In this document: piece after piece, positions 44,206 to 51,618 of the stretch | How positions within the stretch are numbered: the first letter of the stretch is position 1 | How the letters are laid out: every line of letters begins with the position of its first letter | Notes under the pieces: generated by a model | Seen by the model: only the letters and a program-made list of their open reading frames with translations | What the model was told of the DNA's origin: nothing | The model's database searches: none | Source of the DNA: CBDFNN01 sp965250215 | GTDB taxonomy: Bacteria; Bacteroidota; Rhodothermia; Rhodothermales; DATKEJ01 | Length of the DNA stretch: 64,000 nt | Reading direction: 5' to 3' | Assembly: GCA_965250215.1 (NCBI GenBank) | Contig: CBDFNN010000002.1 | Coordinates: 1 to 64,000 of the forward strand | Made by a program: the position numbers and the translations under genes

Positions 44206-44526
44206 CTAGTTGTTCTGATACGCAAGCGCAACCTTAGCTTTTTCGCTTGCTGCCGTGAATACTTCTAAAGACCAAGTTTCTCTCGCTGCAGCTGCGTTGA
44301 AGAAATAGAAGCCTTCCTCATTACCACGAAACGCCAAGATTCCAGCGATACGTATTTCGAGATTGCGACTGTCCTTCCGCAATTCTATGTCGCCTCCTAC
44401 TTCGCCTCCCTCGTAAGTAAATTCTCCTTCTTTAAAATGATCTTCACAGATCATCAACCCCGCATGAAATATTATTTTACTGCTAGCGCAATGCTCCGTG
44501 AACCCCGTACTGCTCATGTTGCCCAT
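44206..44526 (-). CDS. Unknown first gene of the leftward transfer operon
   Basis: 106 residues (or 103 from the second Met at 44517). Two cysteines in the first 30 residues, a GEFTYEGGEVGGDIEL acidic beta-rich part and a FYFFNAAAARETW segment. No signal peptide and no known domain. It ends 7 bases before the Cys-rich gene, so it is in the same operon. An operator-like ATTCTTATAT lies about 20 bases upstream (44547-44556). Confidence 0.55.
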   Translation of the reverse strand: MGNMSSTGFTEHCASSKIIFHAGLMICEDHFKEGEFTYEGGEVGGDIELRKDSRNLEIRIAGILAFRGNEEGFYFFNAAAARETWSLEVFTAASEKAKVALAYQNN

Positions 44527-44546
44527 ATATTTGCACCGTCCAACAT

Positions 44547-44556
44547 ATTCTTATAT
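44547..44556 (+). promoter_or_regulatory. ATTCTTATAT operator-like site before the transfer operon
   Basis: The half-site found in the 28454-28483 palindrome lies here 21 bases upstream of the first leftward gene, inside the coding-free gap to the 49-residue ORF. Confidence 0.4.
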
Positions 44557-44576
44557 TTGCTTATGAAATAAAAAAA

Positions 44577-44726
44577 TTAACCCTTAATCAGGAAGTACCA
44601 CACAAGAAATCCTGCAAATACAAAAAGTAAATTACCTCCAATAATGAGTGCTCCTTCTTTCTTACTGAAATACGATTCTGATTTCTGCGAGTCGATCCCT
44701 TTATCCTCTCCTTTACCCTGGATCAT
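44577..44726 (-). CDS. Small membrane protein, 49 residues
   Basis: Reverse-strand ATG at 44726 to TAA at 44577-44579. The first 25 residues are charged (GKGEDKGIDSQ, SYFSKKEG), the rest is a membrane helix, ALIIGGNLLFVFAGFLVWYFL, with a short tail. The clean topology and the gap it fills, between the regulator and transfer operons, make it plausible. It might be the missing TrbK/TrbH-like or an entry-exclusion peptide, but no lipobox is seen. Upstream is the divergent regulator operon promoter. Confidence 0.5.
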   Translation of the reverse strand: MIQGKGEDKGIDSQKSESYFSKKEGALIIGGNLLFVFAGFLVWYFLIKG

Positions 44727-44765
44727 GTGTCCAAGATTTTACATATTAGTAACAAACATTTCAAT

Positions 44766-44782
44766 ATATAAGATTATATTTG
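44766..44782 (+). promoter_or_regulatory. Operator-like site overlapping a TATATTTG promoter box
   Basis: ATATAAGATT (44766-44775, inverted form of ATTCTTATAT) runs directly into TATATTTG (44775-44782), which fits the TAnnTTTG -7 element of Bacteroidota promoters. The ATG of the first regulator follows 18 bases later. A protein bound here would block that promoter, as expected for autoregulation. Confidence 0.5.
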
Positions 44783-44800
44783 ATTAGTAAAATATTTCTC

Positions 44801-45100
44801 ATGATTATTACAGACAGACACAACACTCACATTTCTCAGGTCTTCAAGGTTCTTTCTAACAAAAAGCGCATTACCGTCTTGCAACACATCGTCAGCTCCA
44901 GCTCGCCGTGCGCTGTTTCAGAGATTGCTTTTTCGCTCTCATTCAACCCGCACGAGACCAGTCAACTATGCTCTGCACTAAGAAAGACGGGCATGATTCT
45001 ATCTGAACGATCCGGGAAAAACATCCTGTATCGACTTAATAGCATATTCCCGCTCTCTCTCGTAGTAAACGAGCTATCCAAAAAAGAATCGGGTCATTAG
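44801..45100 (+). CDS. ArsR-like winged-helix regulator 1
   Basis: 99 residues from the ATG at 44801 (a TTG at 44780 would also be in frame but is inside the promoter-like site). FKVLSNKKRITVLQHI is the ArsR-type first helices, AVSEIAFSLSFNPHETSQLCSALRKTGMI the recognition helix region and LSERSGKNILYRLN the wing. The metal site ELCVC of ArsR/SmtB is missing. Such proteins repress by dimeric DNA binding and sense other signals. First of three tandem regulators. Confidence 0.8.
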   Translation: MIITDRHNTHISQVFKVLSNKKRITVLQHIVSSSSPCAVSEIAFSLSFNPHETSQLCSALRKTGMILSERSGKNILYRLNSIFPLSLVVNELSKKESGH

Positions 45101-45108
45101 ATATTCCT

Positions 45109-45417
45109 ATGTTCTCAGAAGATCTCGAACACCAAACATCGCTGCTGTTTAAAGTTCTAAGTAATCCAAAAGCCAGACTCATTCTGTCTGTGCTAGCCGA
45201 TTCTATTGATCCCCTATCTGTCAGTACTATCTCTGAGACATCAAAGGTCGACTATTCTTCAACCGTTAAGTTGTCCAAGATTCTTCATTCACTTCAAATC
45301 ATATACGCTACCAGGAAGGGTAAATTCACACTCTACGAGTTCAATAAGAAGTCTGAATTGAAGTCAATAGCTTCTTTAATTAATAACCACTTCGATCGCA
45401 TAAACGAATGGATTTAG
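45109..45417 (+). CDS. ArsR-like winged-helix regulator 2
   Basis: 102 residues. Starts with the same FKVLSNPKARLILSVL helix as regulator 1; VSTISETSKVDYSSTVKLSKILHSLQII is its recognition part and TRKGKFTLYEFN the wing. Metal-binding cysteines are missing. Eight bases after regulator 1, and its 3' end overlaps regulator 3 by 10 bases. The three are thus one operon. The sequences are clearly diverged from each other, so they likely have different partners or form mixed dimers. Confidence 0.78.
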   Translation: MFSEDLEHQTSLLFKVLSNPKARLILSVLADSIDPLSVSTISETSKVDYSSTVKLSKILHSLQIIYATRKGKFTLYEFNKKSELKSIASLINNHFDRINEWI

Positions 45418-45761
45418 ATCTGACAACAATTGCATTAAGATCGAGTGCGCTATCAAATCCGTTCAGGCGATCTCTAATCCTTTATATACAGCAATGGTAT
45501 CCTCTTGGAGTTACCATCACTCAGCTGGCCGTCGATTACGAGCGTTCCGATCAATACATAGCACATAATCTGGGAAAACTGGTAGAGGCAGATCTTTTGA
45601 TAAAAAACAATGTCACCAAACTCTATTCCAACAGCCCTGATTTAGATCACGTAAAGTTGTTTACGGCACTTGCGGATTTTTATAGTGCCTACAACACCAC
45701 CTCTGGTGGGCAATACAAACTCCAGCCGCAGGCAATACTAGAACGATTGTCCTCAACCTAA
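45408..45761 (+). CDS. ArsR-like winged-helix regulator 3
   Basis: 117 residues. SSALSNPFRRSLILYI corresponds to the ArsR first helix; VTITQLAVDYERSDQYIAHNLGKLVEADLL is the HTH, NNVTKLYSNS the short wing. The tail of 30 residues is not seen in the other two. No metal-binding cysteine. Its 3' end overlaps the receiver protein gene on the other strand by 9 bases. The most diverged of the set. Confidence 0.72.
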   Translation: MDLDLTTIALRSSALSNPFRRSLILYIQQWYPLGVTITQLAVDYERSDQYIAHNLGKLVEADLLIKNNVTKLYSNSPDLDHVKLFTALADFYSAYNTTSGGQYKLQPQAILERLSST

Positions 45762-46121
45762 ATTCAGCGCTTTCTTCAGCTGCTTTAGTAGATCAGCTTG
45801 CAATATTGGTTTTATGATAAAACCTGCAAACTTCTTTCTGTCTATATCTTTTGTCCCCTCGACATAGGCCGTAATTGCTACGACTGGTGTTTGACCGTTT
45901 TTATCTGTTAATTTTGCTAGGTCCGTCAAATCCTCTCCAGATGCTCCATGACCCAAATTGATGTCAGTTAGGATCAAATCATATCTCGTGTAGCGTATTT
46001 CTCTTTCGGCATCAATGGCATTGTCACATGCCTTCAGAGTGTACTCGTCTTGCAGCATTTTCTTGAACACCACGAGCGTGTCCCTGTTATCCTCAATAAG
46101 TAACAGGCTGGGCTTCTTCAT
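45753..46121 (-). CDS. Response regulator receiver protein (CheY-like)
   Basis: 122 residues; only the receiver domain. LLLIEDNRD has the acidic pocket (E10, D11), LILTDINLG the phospho-acceptor D53, AITAYVEG the Thr84 switch, and GFIIKPI the K104. There is no output domain, so it must work on another protein, perhaps one of the ArsR-like regulators beside it. The gene overlaps the histidine kinase by 29 bases and lies downstream of it in one leftward operon. Confidence 0.88.
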   Translation of the reverse strand: MKKPSLLLIEDNRDTLVVFKKMLQDEYTLKACDNAIDAEREIRYTRYDLILTDINLGHGASGEDLTDLAKLTDKNGQTPVVAITAYVEGTKDIDRKKFAGFIIKPILQADLLKQLKKALNLG

Positions 46122-47418
46122 TTTTCACGGACGCAAGGGTGATCGCGAATGTACTTCCCTGCCCTTTCGTGCTGTTTACAGTAATACTTCCGCCCATCTT
46201 TTCCAACAGGTTTTTTGCAACGTACAAACCAATCCCTGATCCTTCATACTCTCTGCTGTATCCACTCGATTCTTGTTGGTATTTCTCGAATATTTTTGGT
46301 AGAAATTCTCTATCGATACCAATACCGGTATCTTTAACTATTATAGTCATTGTGCGATCATTCAATTCCTGACGCACGATCACCTTTCCACTCTGAGTGT
46401 ATTTAATGGCGTTTCCTATTACGTTTTCTATGACTCTCCGAAAAGCGGCCTCGTTTATTTCGGCACTCCCCTGCTCCATCGATACAATCAATTCTACTCC
46501 GTCGCGAATTTTGTCTAGGTTGTCGATCCACTCGTAAATGATCGGTGCTATTTCAAGCATTTCCGTCGACAAGGCCTCGTCACTGTTCTCAAGACGATTT
46601 AACTCCAGTACAGAATCAAAAGTCACCAACATCCGACGAGACGCATTTTTAACTACATCTATCACCTCTCCCATCTCCACTTTTGGCACCTTATCCAACA
46701 TATCAACACCTCCCAAAATAGATGTCAGAGGCGTCCTCATTTCATGGCTCATATTGGCCAAAAAGGACTCCATCTGATCCGTCCTTTGATCCGCTATCGC
46801 TTTTCTTTCTTCTGCCAGCTTTCTCGCACTTTCTAGGCTCTTAGTTCTTGCCTGAACTTCGGCTTCTAATATTTCGGACTTTCCCGTCAAAAGAAGCACT
46901 ACCCTTCTCCCAATTGCTCCAACAGCACACATCACTCCAATAGGTACAATCACGAATGCGATATCATTAATATCTCCCGCAATCTCGGATTTGTAGTAAC
47001 CACCATACTCCGCATACCAAAAACCAATAATAGTCAGAATCGACGCACATAAATATACATAATGTGCTCTCTTGTCCAGAAATATTCCCGTCGACAAAAT
47101 CAGCAAATAGTAGATATCTACGGCCAGCGTTTTGATCCCCCCTATCTCAAAGACCACCCCAGTAACAACAAGATACAAGACGATCATAAATCCTCTCGAT
47201 GCCAAAGTGTATTTGCGCACCTTGGCCAACCTCATTAATCCAATTGTAACAAGTACGCCTAAACCAATTACACCAATCGCCCATACTTTCTCTTCCAATC
47301 CAATCGAGGGAATGAAAGGTATTGTACAACCCGTAAGTATCGCTAGAGCGACCATGTACTTGACATACCGAATCAGCCATCGAAAGCTTTCTTCAATATT
47401 CCACGACGGATATACCAT
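46093..47418 (-). CDS. Membrane histidine kinase
   Basis: 441 residues. Six or so membrane helices in the first 190 (7TM-type sensing module with little outside), a coiled-coil (EAEVQARTKSLESARKLAEE), HisKA with NMSHEMRTPLTSILGG (phospho-His about 223) and HATPase with NVIGNAIKYT (N box), KDTGIGI (G1) and GSGIGLYVAK (G2). It would phosphorylate the CheY-like partner next to it. Such kinases on a plasmid or ICE could link transfer to membrane state or growth phase. No periplasmic sensor domain was recognised. Confidence 0.88.
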   Translation of the reverse strand: MVYPSWNIEESFRWLIRYVKYMVALAILTGCTIPFIPSIGLEEKVWAIGVIGLGVLVTIGLMRLAKVRKYTLASRGFMIVLYLVVTGVVFEIGGIKTLAVDIYYLLILSTGIFLDKRAHYVYLCASILTIIGFWYAEYGGYYKSEIAGDINDIAFVIVPIGVMCAVGAIGRRVVLLLTGKSEILEAEVQARTKSLESARKLAEERKAIADQRTDQMESFLANMSHEMRTPLTSILGGVDMLDKVPKVEMGEVIDVVKNASRRMLVTFDSVLELNRLENSDEALSTEMLEIAPIIYEWIDNLDKIRDGVELIVSMEQGSAEINEAAFRRVIENVIGNAIKYTQSGKVIVRQELNDRTMTIIVKDTGIGIDREFLPKIFEKYQQESSGYSREYEGSGIGLYVAKNLLEKMGGSITVNSTKGQGSTFAITLASVKNEEAQPVTY

Positions 47419-47532
47419 CTCCTGTTGATTATTTCAATCGGTCCTTCTCTCCGTTGATTTCTTCCACGTTATTCGTGACAATCGAAAAGACTATATTATC
47501 CCTATGTTAACCACAAGACATGAAAGTGTTCT

Positions 47533-47556
47533 ATTCTTATATACTTATAATCTTAT
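47533..47556 (+). promoter_or_regulatory. Operator-like pair between kinase and SCP2-like gene
   Basis: ATTCTTATAT at 47533-47542 is followed by AATCTTAT at 47549-47556, a direct tandem of the half-site. It precedes the ATG at 47568 by 12 bases and lies 115 bases from the divergent kinase start. Confidence 0.45.
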
Positions 47557-47567
47557 CCAATTAGCCA

Positions 47568-47897
47568 ATGCCTAGATATGATTCTCTTCTCGACGTAATG
47601 AATTCCCTTGAAGACGATTTTAGACCAGACCGAGCTAAGGGACTCACATGCCTTTGTCAATGTCATTACAGCGGTGAAGGCGGAGGTGACTGGTTCTTCG
47701 AGATTAAGGACGACAAACTCACCCTTAACCCAGGCATTACCGGCCGTAAGGCTGATGTTACCTTTAGTTCAACGGCGCAAGATTGGCTTGATGCTTGTAA
47801 TGGTAAAGCTAGCCCCGTAATACTGTTCATGAAACGCAAACTCAAGGTCAAGGGCTCTATCGGCCTTGCTCAACGGTTGACCTACGTTTTCTTCTAA
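47568..47897 (+). CDS. SCP2-like sterol/lipid-binding domain protein
   Basis: 109 residues: GDWFFEIKDDKLTLNPGITGRKADVTFSSTAQDW is the central SCP-2 strand-strand pattern, and LKVKGSIGLAQRL the last helix with the usual K-x-x-G motif. Members bind lipids or hydrophobic acyl groups; in bacteria the exact ligand is mostly unknown. Between a histidine kinase and the parA gene, and under an operator-like site, it could supply a lipid signal for the regulators. This is speculation from position. Confidence 0.65.
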   Translation: MPRYDSLLDVMNSLEDDFRPDRAKGLTCLCQCHYSGEGGGDWFFEIKDDKLTLNPGITGRKADVTFSSTAQDWLDACNGKASPVILFMKRKLKVKGSIGLAQRLTYVFF

Positions 47898-48135
47898 CTC
47901 CTATATCGTGCATTATGTGTGCAACAGGTACCACACATACTATTTAGTTGCACATGTCACAGCAGTAGTATATGTTTCTAGTGTAGCTCACGTTTAATAC
48001 TTCGCACACCTACCACACAAGCTACATGTTGCATATGTCTTAGTGATTGCATACACTCGCGGTGTTGCTTACGTTCTATGTAAACCACCTCAACTACCTA
48101 TTGCCGAGGTTGTATGTGTTAAACACACTAGTATT
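47898..48135 (+). promoter_or_regulatory. Candidate centromere (parS) with four 12-bp repeats, before parA
   Basis: Four copies of GTTGCNYAYGTY-like sequence: 47947-47958, 47983-47994, 48028-48039 and 48064-48075, with start distances 36, 45 and 36. In addition, TATGTGTG (47914-47921) and CACACATA (47932-47939) form an inverted pair. The position directly upstream of parA is that of a centromere and operator in Ib-type partition systems. A frame in this region (from 48043) is open, but is the repeat itself and not the N-terminus of ParA. Confidence 0.6.
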
Positions 48136-48786
48136 ATGGTCATAACTATTTTGAATCCAAAAGGGGGTTCTGGTAAATCAACTCTTTCAACCAATCTCGC
48201 GCGAGCCTTACAAAAAGGTAAAAAAGGGAAAAGAAACGAGGTTCTTTTAATAGACTGCGACAGGCAAGGCACTTCGCTTGATTGGTCAGAGAAAGGGGAC
48301 GAGACTTTGGACCTACCTGAAGTAATAGGTCTGACAAATGCGAACCTCCTGGGCAAAGGTATCCATTCGTTGATGCCGGAATACGATCATATCGTCGTTG
48401 ACGGTTCAGCGAAAATGGACGCAGATCTTACAAACAAAATAGTTGGATTCTCCGACCTCGTTTTAATGCCCGTTCGTCCTAGCGCTGCTGATATTTGGGG
48501 CGTCTTTCCCCTAGTTGAAATGGTTAAGAAGTCGCAACTAACTAAGAAAGGGAAGCCTTTAGCTGCTTTTGTTGTGTCCCAACAAATACGGTCTACAAAT
48601 CTTGCTAAGAGTATTAAGCAGGCCGTCGAGGGTTATGGTATACCGGTTTTGAAATCCCGACTAACCATGCTTGTTAGTTATACCGAAGCTATGGCACTCG
48701 GCTCAACAGTTCTGGACTATGACCCTTCTGGTTCAGCTTCAATAGAAATAGAATCGCTTAAAAAGGAGGTGTTATCTCATGGCTAA
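48136..48786 (+). CDS. parA: ParA partition ATPase
   Basis: 216 residues from the ATG at 48136, where the protein begins directly with MVITILNPKGGSGKST: the deviant Walker A (PKGGSGKST, residues 8-16). LLIDCDRQGTSLDW is the second ATP-binding box and HIVVDGSAKM replaces the usual IDTPP box, an Asp-Gly-Ser form. No N-terminal HTH exists, so it is of the short (type Ib) kind, which needs a partner to regulate. It segregates the plasmid by forming dynamic gradients on the nucleoid. Overlaps its partner gene by 8 bases. Confidence 0.88.
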   Translation: MVITILNPKGGSGKSTLSTNLARALQKGKKGKRNEVLLIDCDRQGTSLDWSEKGDETLDLPEVIGLTNANLLGKGIHSLMPEYDHIVVDGSAKMDADLTNKIVGFSDLVLMPVRPSAADIWGVFPLVEMVKKSQLTKKGKPLAAFVVSQQIRSTNLAKSIKQAVEGYGIPVLKSRLTMLVSYTEAMALGSTVLDYDPSGSASIEIESLKKEVLSHG

Positions 48787-49162
48787 GAAAAAAAGCAAAG
48801 CTCAATCCATACTCGAATCATCAGCAGCGTTTAAAATGACACAGGACGCCCCTGGTCTCGTTTTAACGGACGATGTTGCTCCAGAAAACAAATTGCCCAA
48901 CAAAAAGAAGTCGCCTGTTACAGAGCCTGAGAAGGGGGTAGGGGGGCAGTTTGGCAGAACGACTACCGGATATACCCGCTCTACTGGCGAGAAGGTCAAT
49001 CGGGTTACCGTATTTATGACGGACAAGCAAAGACAAGCTCTAAAGGATCGATGTAAAGCTGAAAACTTCGTTGACGACAATACTGGGAAATACCAGATGA
49101 GCAAACTTGTGCTTTATCTTCTTGGTGAGATACCAAATGGCAAAGGAAAATTCATCTCATAA
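48779..49162 (+). CDS. ParA partner, likely centromere-binding protein
   Basis: 127 residues. The first 75 are polar, basic and low in structure (KKKSKAQS; NKKKSPVTEPEKG), the last 50 read VNRVTVFMTDKQRQALKDRC and MSKLVLYLLGEI, a ribbon-helix-helix-like pattern as in ParG-type proteins. Flexible N-tail plus RHH at the C-terminus is how ParG works: it binds the centromere repeats and stimulates ParA. Overlap with parA by 8 bases supports this. Sequence similarity alone would not be enough. Confidence 0.65.
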   Translation: MAKKKSKAQSILESSAAFKMTQDAPGLVLTDDVAPENKLPNKKKSPVTEPEKGVGGQFGRTTTGYTRSTGEKVNRVTVFMTDKQRQALKDRCKAENFVDDNTGKYQMSKLVLYLLGEIPNGKGKFIS

Positions 49163-49261
49163 ATCTTCGTCGTCCTATAACGACGTTATATTATTAATTC
49201 TTAATTAGATTATTAGCTGTTTTCGTTGTGCTTGGTAATATTACAGATAACACTTCCTATC

Positions 49262-49623
49262 AACTCCCATTTTGTGCGGTATTGACTCCCTTTTTGTGCG
49301 GTAGCAGCTCCCGTATTGTGCGTCATCGACTCCCTTTATGTGCGCATACTAACTCCCTTTTGGTGCGATACAAACACCCTTCTTGTGCCGTATTAACTCC
49401 CTTTTTGTGCATTATTTATAGTCTTTTCCTCTATCGACTCCCTTTATGTGCAGCTATCGACTCCCTTTTTGTGCGTGTACTAGCTCCCTTTTTGTGAATC
49501 AAATGTCAGTTAGCTAAGATGCATATACATATATCCATGAAACTAATTCGATTAACCTTAATAGCTTCGATCCCTCGACTTTTGTGTAGATACTGTGGAC
49601 TCTTCCGACTCCCTTTTTGTGCG
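49262..49623 (+). other. Replication origin with 11 iterons
   Basis: Eleven copies of a 17-bp unit with consensus (G/A)ACTCCCTTTTTGTGCG start at 49262, 49284, 49306, 49328, 49351, 49373, 49395, 49436, 49459, 49482 and 49607. Within the array they follow at 22-23 bases, two turns of DNA, so the initiator would sit on one face. One slot near 49416 has only a degraded unit. The stretch 49499-49606 is AT-rich and is a candidate melting region. The last unit is 27 bases before the rep ATG and may serve for autorepression. Confidence 0.9.
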
Positions 49624-49649
49624 CAATTAGCTCTCAAACAACAATAATT

Positions 49650-50828
49650 ATGGCCAAAGCAAGCTCACGGGCCCTTGAAGAGATACCCAACGAGTCGATG
49701 CCAGATCTCGTTACCTACGCTAAGAGCAATTCAATTATTGCGATAGGGGGGAAGGCCACTATCACGCAATTGAGAATGCTTGACGTTTTCATTCTCAATA
49801 GCAGACAATTCGAATGGAAGCCTGACTCTGAGTACACGATAACCCTAGCCGAGTATCGAAAAATAACAAAGACTAAATCCAGAAATACAAAAGCCCTGGT
49901 AGAGGCGGTGATGTCACTCACAGACGTATCACTACGCTTCAATATTTTCAATCCAGAAAACAATGACGAAATAGGACAAGGCTCTCACTCAATTGTTGAG
50001 TATGCTATTTACGATAAGCGCTCTGGTACCGTTCGCTACAAATTTGTCTCGGTCTTTGACAAATTGGCCGTCGCTCCAGCAAGCAATTACACTGTTCTTG
50101 ATCTAGCCGATATAAATGCCTTCTCAAGTCCTTCTGCCTACCGCTTGTATCAGTTTATCTTGAGTAGATATGGCATTGGATCTACTGGTATTCACGATGT
50201 CGCTAAATGGAAAAGTCTGTTGGGAGTAACTGAGCAGACTGCATGGAGAAACTTCAGAGACAAGAAGTTGCAACGCGGTTTGGATCAGATTCAAGCGCAT
50301 CGACCAGATCTCGTATTCCAACTGGAGTTTTTCAAAAAGAACCGAACAGTAAAGTCAATTCGTATCAAATTCGGCAAGAACAATCTTCCGTCGGCCATCA
50401 ATGCAGAATTAGTTGAGGCGCTGCAGGACAAGCTGGACTTAGACAGGGATACCGCTAACGACATTTGTATCGAGTATACTCCCGATCAAATTCAGGCATG
50501 TCTAAAATTTATTCTCAAAAAGGTAAGTCAAGATGGGATTACCTCGTCTAAAAGTGGATACTTTTTATCCCTTATAGAATCAGGAAAATATATCATGCCT
50601 GTCAAACGTGTTGCACACGTGCAACAAGATATTCATGTAGAGAAAAGTGATCCCTCAAAATATGAAGTATTACGAAATCTCAGCCCGGATGAGTATCAGG
50701 ATTTGTATGATAAAGCCGTCAAGAGGCTTGACAAATTTAACAAAAGCAGAATGTCAGAAGAAATAACGCCCGTAAGCGTTGAGGCTACAATCAAAGGCAT
50801 TATGCTTGAAATTTTGAATAACAATTGA
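49650..50828 (+). CDS. rep: Rep_3-family replication initiator
   Basis: 392 residues; the start at 49650 avoids an upstream in-frame codon inside the last iteron. Two winged-helix domains as in RepE/RepA/Pi initiators: domain 1 with ITQLRMLDVFILNSRQFEW and YTITLAEYRKITKTKS, YAIYDKRSGTVRYKFVSVF, and LADINAFSSPSAYRLYQFILSR, then domain 2 with KSLLGVTEQTAWRNFRDKKLQRGLDQI. The C-terminal 130 residues vary, as usual. It binds the iterons, opens the origin and, as dimer, represses its own gene. Full-length. Confidence 0.9.
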   Translation: MAKASSRALEEIPNESMPDLVTYAKSNSIIAIGGKATITQLRMLDVFILNSRQFEWKPDSEYTITLAEYRKITKTKSRNTKALVEAVMSLTDVSLRFNIFNPENNDEIGQGSHSIVEYAIYDKRSGTVRYKFVSVFDKLAVAPASNYTVLDLADINAFSSPSAYRLYQFILSRYGIGSTGIHDVAKWKSLLGVTEQTAWRNFRDKKLQRGLDQIQAHRPDLVFQLEFFKKNRTVKSIRIKFGKNNLPSAINAELVEALQDKLDLDRDTANDICIEYTPDQIQACLKFILKKVSQDGITSSKSGYFLSLIESGKYIMPVKRVAHVQQDIHVEKSDPSKYEVLRNLSPDEYQDLYDKAVKRLDKFNKSRMSEEITPVSVEATIKGIMLEILNNN

Positions 50829-50870
50829 GCACGAATTCCATTGATTTGCGTATATTCTTTTTATACGAAT

Positions 50871-50900
50871 AGTCTTATATTCATATATTAGAATACACCA
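50871..50900. promoter_or_regulatory. Operator-like AT-rich site before regulator 4
   Basis: AGTCTTATAT (50871-50880) and ATATATTAGAAT (50883-50894) make an imperfect inverted pair close to the ATTCTTATAT half-site pattern. It lies about 30 bases before the ATG at 50924. Confidence 0.4.
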
Positions 50901-50923
50901 CTAAGAATATTTGTTAAGGGCTT

Positions 50924-51271
50924 ATGCCAAGAACAAACCCCATACGTCCCAACCCGATGCTTTTCCCACAAGACATAGTAAACCGCCTGGGACAGTTCTA
51001 CAATTGTCTCAAACACGAAGTCAGGAGAGACATAATCAATCTTCTTCTAGATCACGAAGAACTCTCCGTTCAAGAAATTTCAGAAGCGCTTGGCCAAAAC
51101 CAGCCTACTATTTCTAAGTTTTGCTCGATGCTTCGTAAGTCCAAAATTCTACTTTACAAGAGGGAAGGGGGGGCCACCATTTATCGTATCAACAAAGACT
51201 TTCCTTTACTAGAGGCTACAAAGCCAATTGTTGACTATTACAGCAAGTTCGGTGGTGACCCGTATCTTTAA
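50924..51271 (+). CDS. ArsR-like winged-helix regulator 4
   Basis: 115 residues. FYNCLKHEVRRDIINLLLDHEELSVQEISEALGQNQPTISKF is a textbook ArsR helix and HTH; REGGATIYRINKDFP is the wing. No metal-binding CxC. The NQPTISK recognition helix is identical to that of regulator 5 on the opposite strand, so both probably see the same DNA site. It follows the rep gene by about 95 bases and could thus tie copy number to transfer control. Confidence 0.82.
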   Translation: MPRTNPIRPNPMLFPQDIVNRLGQFYNCLKHEVRRDIINLLLDHEELSVQEISEALGQNQPTISKFCSMLRKSKILLYKREGGATIYRINKDFPLLEATKPIVDYYSKFGGDPYL

Positions 51272-51274
51272 TCA

Positions 51275-51586
51275 TTAAAGTTTTTTGTACTCCTCCAGTA
51301 AAGCACTCAGCTCTTTATACGGAAACCTCTTGTTCAGGGAGCACAGCAGCCGGCCTCCCTCTCGGGTTTTCTTGATGACATTCGCACTCGTCAATAGTTC
51401 GATATCCTTGCTAATTGTAGGCTGATTTGTTCTGATTAATCTGGCTATTTCGGTAATGCTTCTGCCAGAACCGTCTGCTAGTAACAGAACAATACCGAGT
51501 CGCCTTTCGTGACTAATCGCCTTAAATAGCCTCTCGCTTCTGTTCATCCTATCACTAACCCTATTGCTTTGTTGTTGTGCTCCCAC
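51275..51586 (-). CDS. ArsR-like winged-helix regulator 5
   Basis: 103 residues, or 90 from the second good start at 51547 (MNRSERL). LFKAISHERRLGIVLLLADGSGRSITEIARLIRTNQPTISKDIELL is the ArsR fold with HTH, and REGGRLLCSLNKRFPYKEL the wing, close to regulator 4. Convergent to regulator 4 with 3 bases between the stops. An operator-like ATCTTATATT lies 33 bases upstream of its start (51619-51628), shared with the divergent gene at 51702. No metal ligands. Confidence 0.8.
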   Translation of the reverse strand: MGAQQQSNRVSDRMNRSERLFKAISHERRLGIVLLLADGSGRSITEIARLIRTNQPTISKDIELLTSANVIKKTREGGRLLCSLNKRFPYKELSALLEEYKKL

Positions 51587-51618
51587 TCAACTTAGTAAAT
51601 ATTACGGTTATTCGAAAC

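Noticed and set aside
48043..48135. N-terminal extension of ParA
   Set aside because: The extended frame is the repeat region itself; ParA proteins of this class start right before the KGG Walker box, as the ATG at 48136 does.
49262..49623. CRISPR-like array of short direct repeats
   Set aside because: Units are 17 bp with only 5-6 bases between them, tolerate mismatches and lie before a Rep_3 gene, with no cas genes. They are iterons.
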